A DNA stretch of 64,000 bases from Pseudomonas sp. Bout1 (lineage in GTDB: Bacteria > Pseudomonadota > Gammaproteobacteria > Pseudomonadales > Pseudomonadaceae): NCBI RefSeq assembly GCF_034314165.1, contig NZ_JAVIWK010000001.1, positions 6,215,001 through 6,279,000 of the forward strand. Direction: 5' to 3'. The notes below the pieces were generated by a model. The model was not told where the DNA came from and made no database searches. It saw only the letters and a list, made by a program, of their open reading frames with translations. Positions 63,728 to 64,000 of this stretch are shown one piece after another. Positions within the stretch are counted from its first letter, which is position 1. Each line of letters opens with the position of its first letter. Made by a program: the position numbers and the translations under genes.

Positions 63728-64000
63728 ATGGCCGCGATTCATATCGGCATTTCCGGCTGGCGCTACACGCCTTGGCGGGGGGATTTCTACCCCGAGGGCC
63801 TGACCCAGAAGCGCGAGCTGCAGTTTGCCTCACGGGCGGTCAACAGTATCGAGATCAACGGCTCGTTCTATGCACTGCAAACACCCAAACGCTACGCCGA
63901 GTGGTATGGCGACACGCCCGAGGGATTTGTGTTCAGCGTCAAGGCGCCGCGCTATATCACCCACATCCTGCGGCTGCGGGAGGTGCACAAGCCGATGGCG
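63728..64000 (+). CDS. DUF72 (YecE-family) protein, N-terminal part
   Basis: The first 91 residues are visible: MAAIHIGISGWRYTPWRGDFYPEG with the DUF72 SGWxY...W pattern, then SIEINGSFYALQTPKRYAEWYGDTPEGFVFSVKAPRYITH. The frame continues past the window. DUF72 proteins have a TIM-barrel-like fold and unknown function. AACCCACGGGAG precedes the start. Confidence 0.9.
   Translation, partial: MAAIHIGISGWRYTPWRGDFYPEGLTQKRELQFASRAVNSIEINGSFYALQTPKRYAEWYGDTPEGFVFSVKAPRYITHILRLREVHKPMA

Noticed and set aside
1..64000. tRNA, rRNA, CRISPR arrays and insertion sequences
   Set aside because: No cloverleaf-like sequences, regularly spaced direct repeats or transposase genes were seen; the repeats present are inverted REP units.

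Overview
ORGANISM. The window is GC-rich, densely coded chromosomal DNA of a Pseudomonas, most likely the P. fluorescens group. Two things support this: the protein families and gene order (eatR/exaC-like/eat/eutBC, dedA-mtfA-ppa, xseB-ispA-dxs, the rib-nusB-thiL cluster, the oprG region), which I recall as matching roughly PA4013-PA4069 of P. aeruginosa PAO1, and many short palindromic intergenic repeats of the fluorescens REP/REPIN type (cores GTAGGAGC.. and GTGGGAGC..). I could not run a search, so species and orthology statements rest on sequence reading and memory. LAYOUT. 1-7.9 kb: murein-hydrolase exporter/holin-like pair (lrgB end, cidA/lrgA), a MaoC hydratase, a MORN-repeat C13 caspase-like lipoprotein, an NAD(P)-binding oxidoreductase, and on the minus strand mpl-ubiX-yceK-like lipoprotein. 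6-13.7 kb: an ethanolamine catabolic locus, with the sigma-54 activator EatR divergent from an aldehyde dehydrogenase, ethanolamine permease and eutBC. A good -24/-12 promoter and repeated upstream motifs lie in the divergent gap. 13.8-16.7 kb: GNAT, DedA, MtfA and inorganic pyrophosphatase with a clear terminator. 16.7-34.8 kb is accessory. It holds an S24-type repressor with palindromic operator candidates, a possible sRNA, a DUF6124 gene preceded by two copies of a hairpin element, a quinone-reductase/MerR pair, two dynamin-like GTPases resembling the LeoBC/LeoA (Eleos) anti-phage system, a small membrane protein, a BrxR/CapW-type WYL regulator, an Rhs toxin with a HYD1-type ADP-ribosyltransferase tip and AT-rich downstream immunity candidates, and a FecI/FecR/TonB-receptor cell-surface signalling set. 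34.8-49.8 kb returns to core genes: xseB-ispA-dxs, btuB, then a long minus-strand run nrdR-ribD-ribE-ribBA-ribH-nusB-thiL-ribA-membrane protein-btuF, followed by a YbaY lipoprotein, a methyltransferase and YbbN/CnoX. 50-64 kb: a His-rich DUF2796/MacB-like ABC/DUF3299 operon behind a Zur-like inverted repeat, OprG/OmpW, a sugar-nucleotide reductase-like protein, the giant helicase Lhr, an MscS-family channel, an MFS exporter and the start of a DUF72 gene. HOW IT WORKS TOGETHER. Outside the island these are housekeeping and catabolic operons with many 1-8 bp stop/start overlaps, separated by REPINs. The island combines phage defence (LeoBC/LeoA with a WYL repressor), interbacterial competition (Rhs toxin) and iron acquisition. 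The most interesting target is the 19.58-25.06 kb dynamin/WYL module, including a 20-codon leader ORF with an excellent ribosome binding site.
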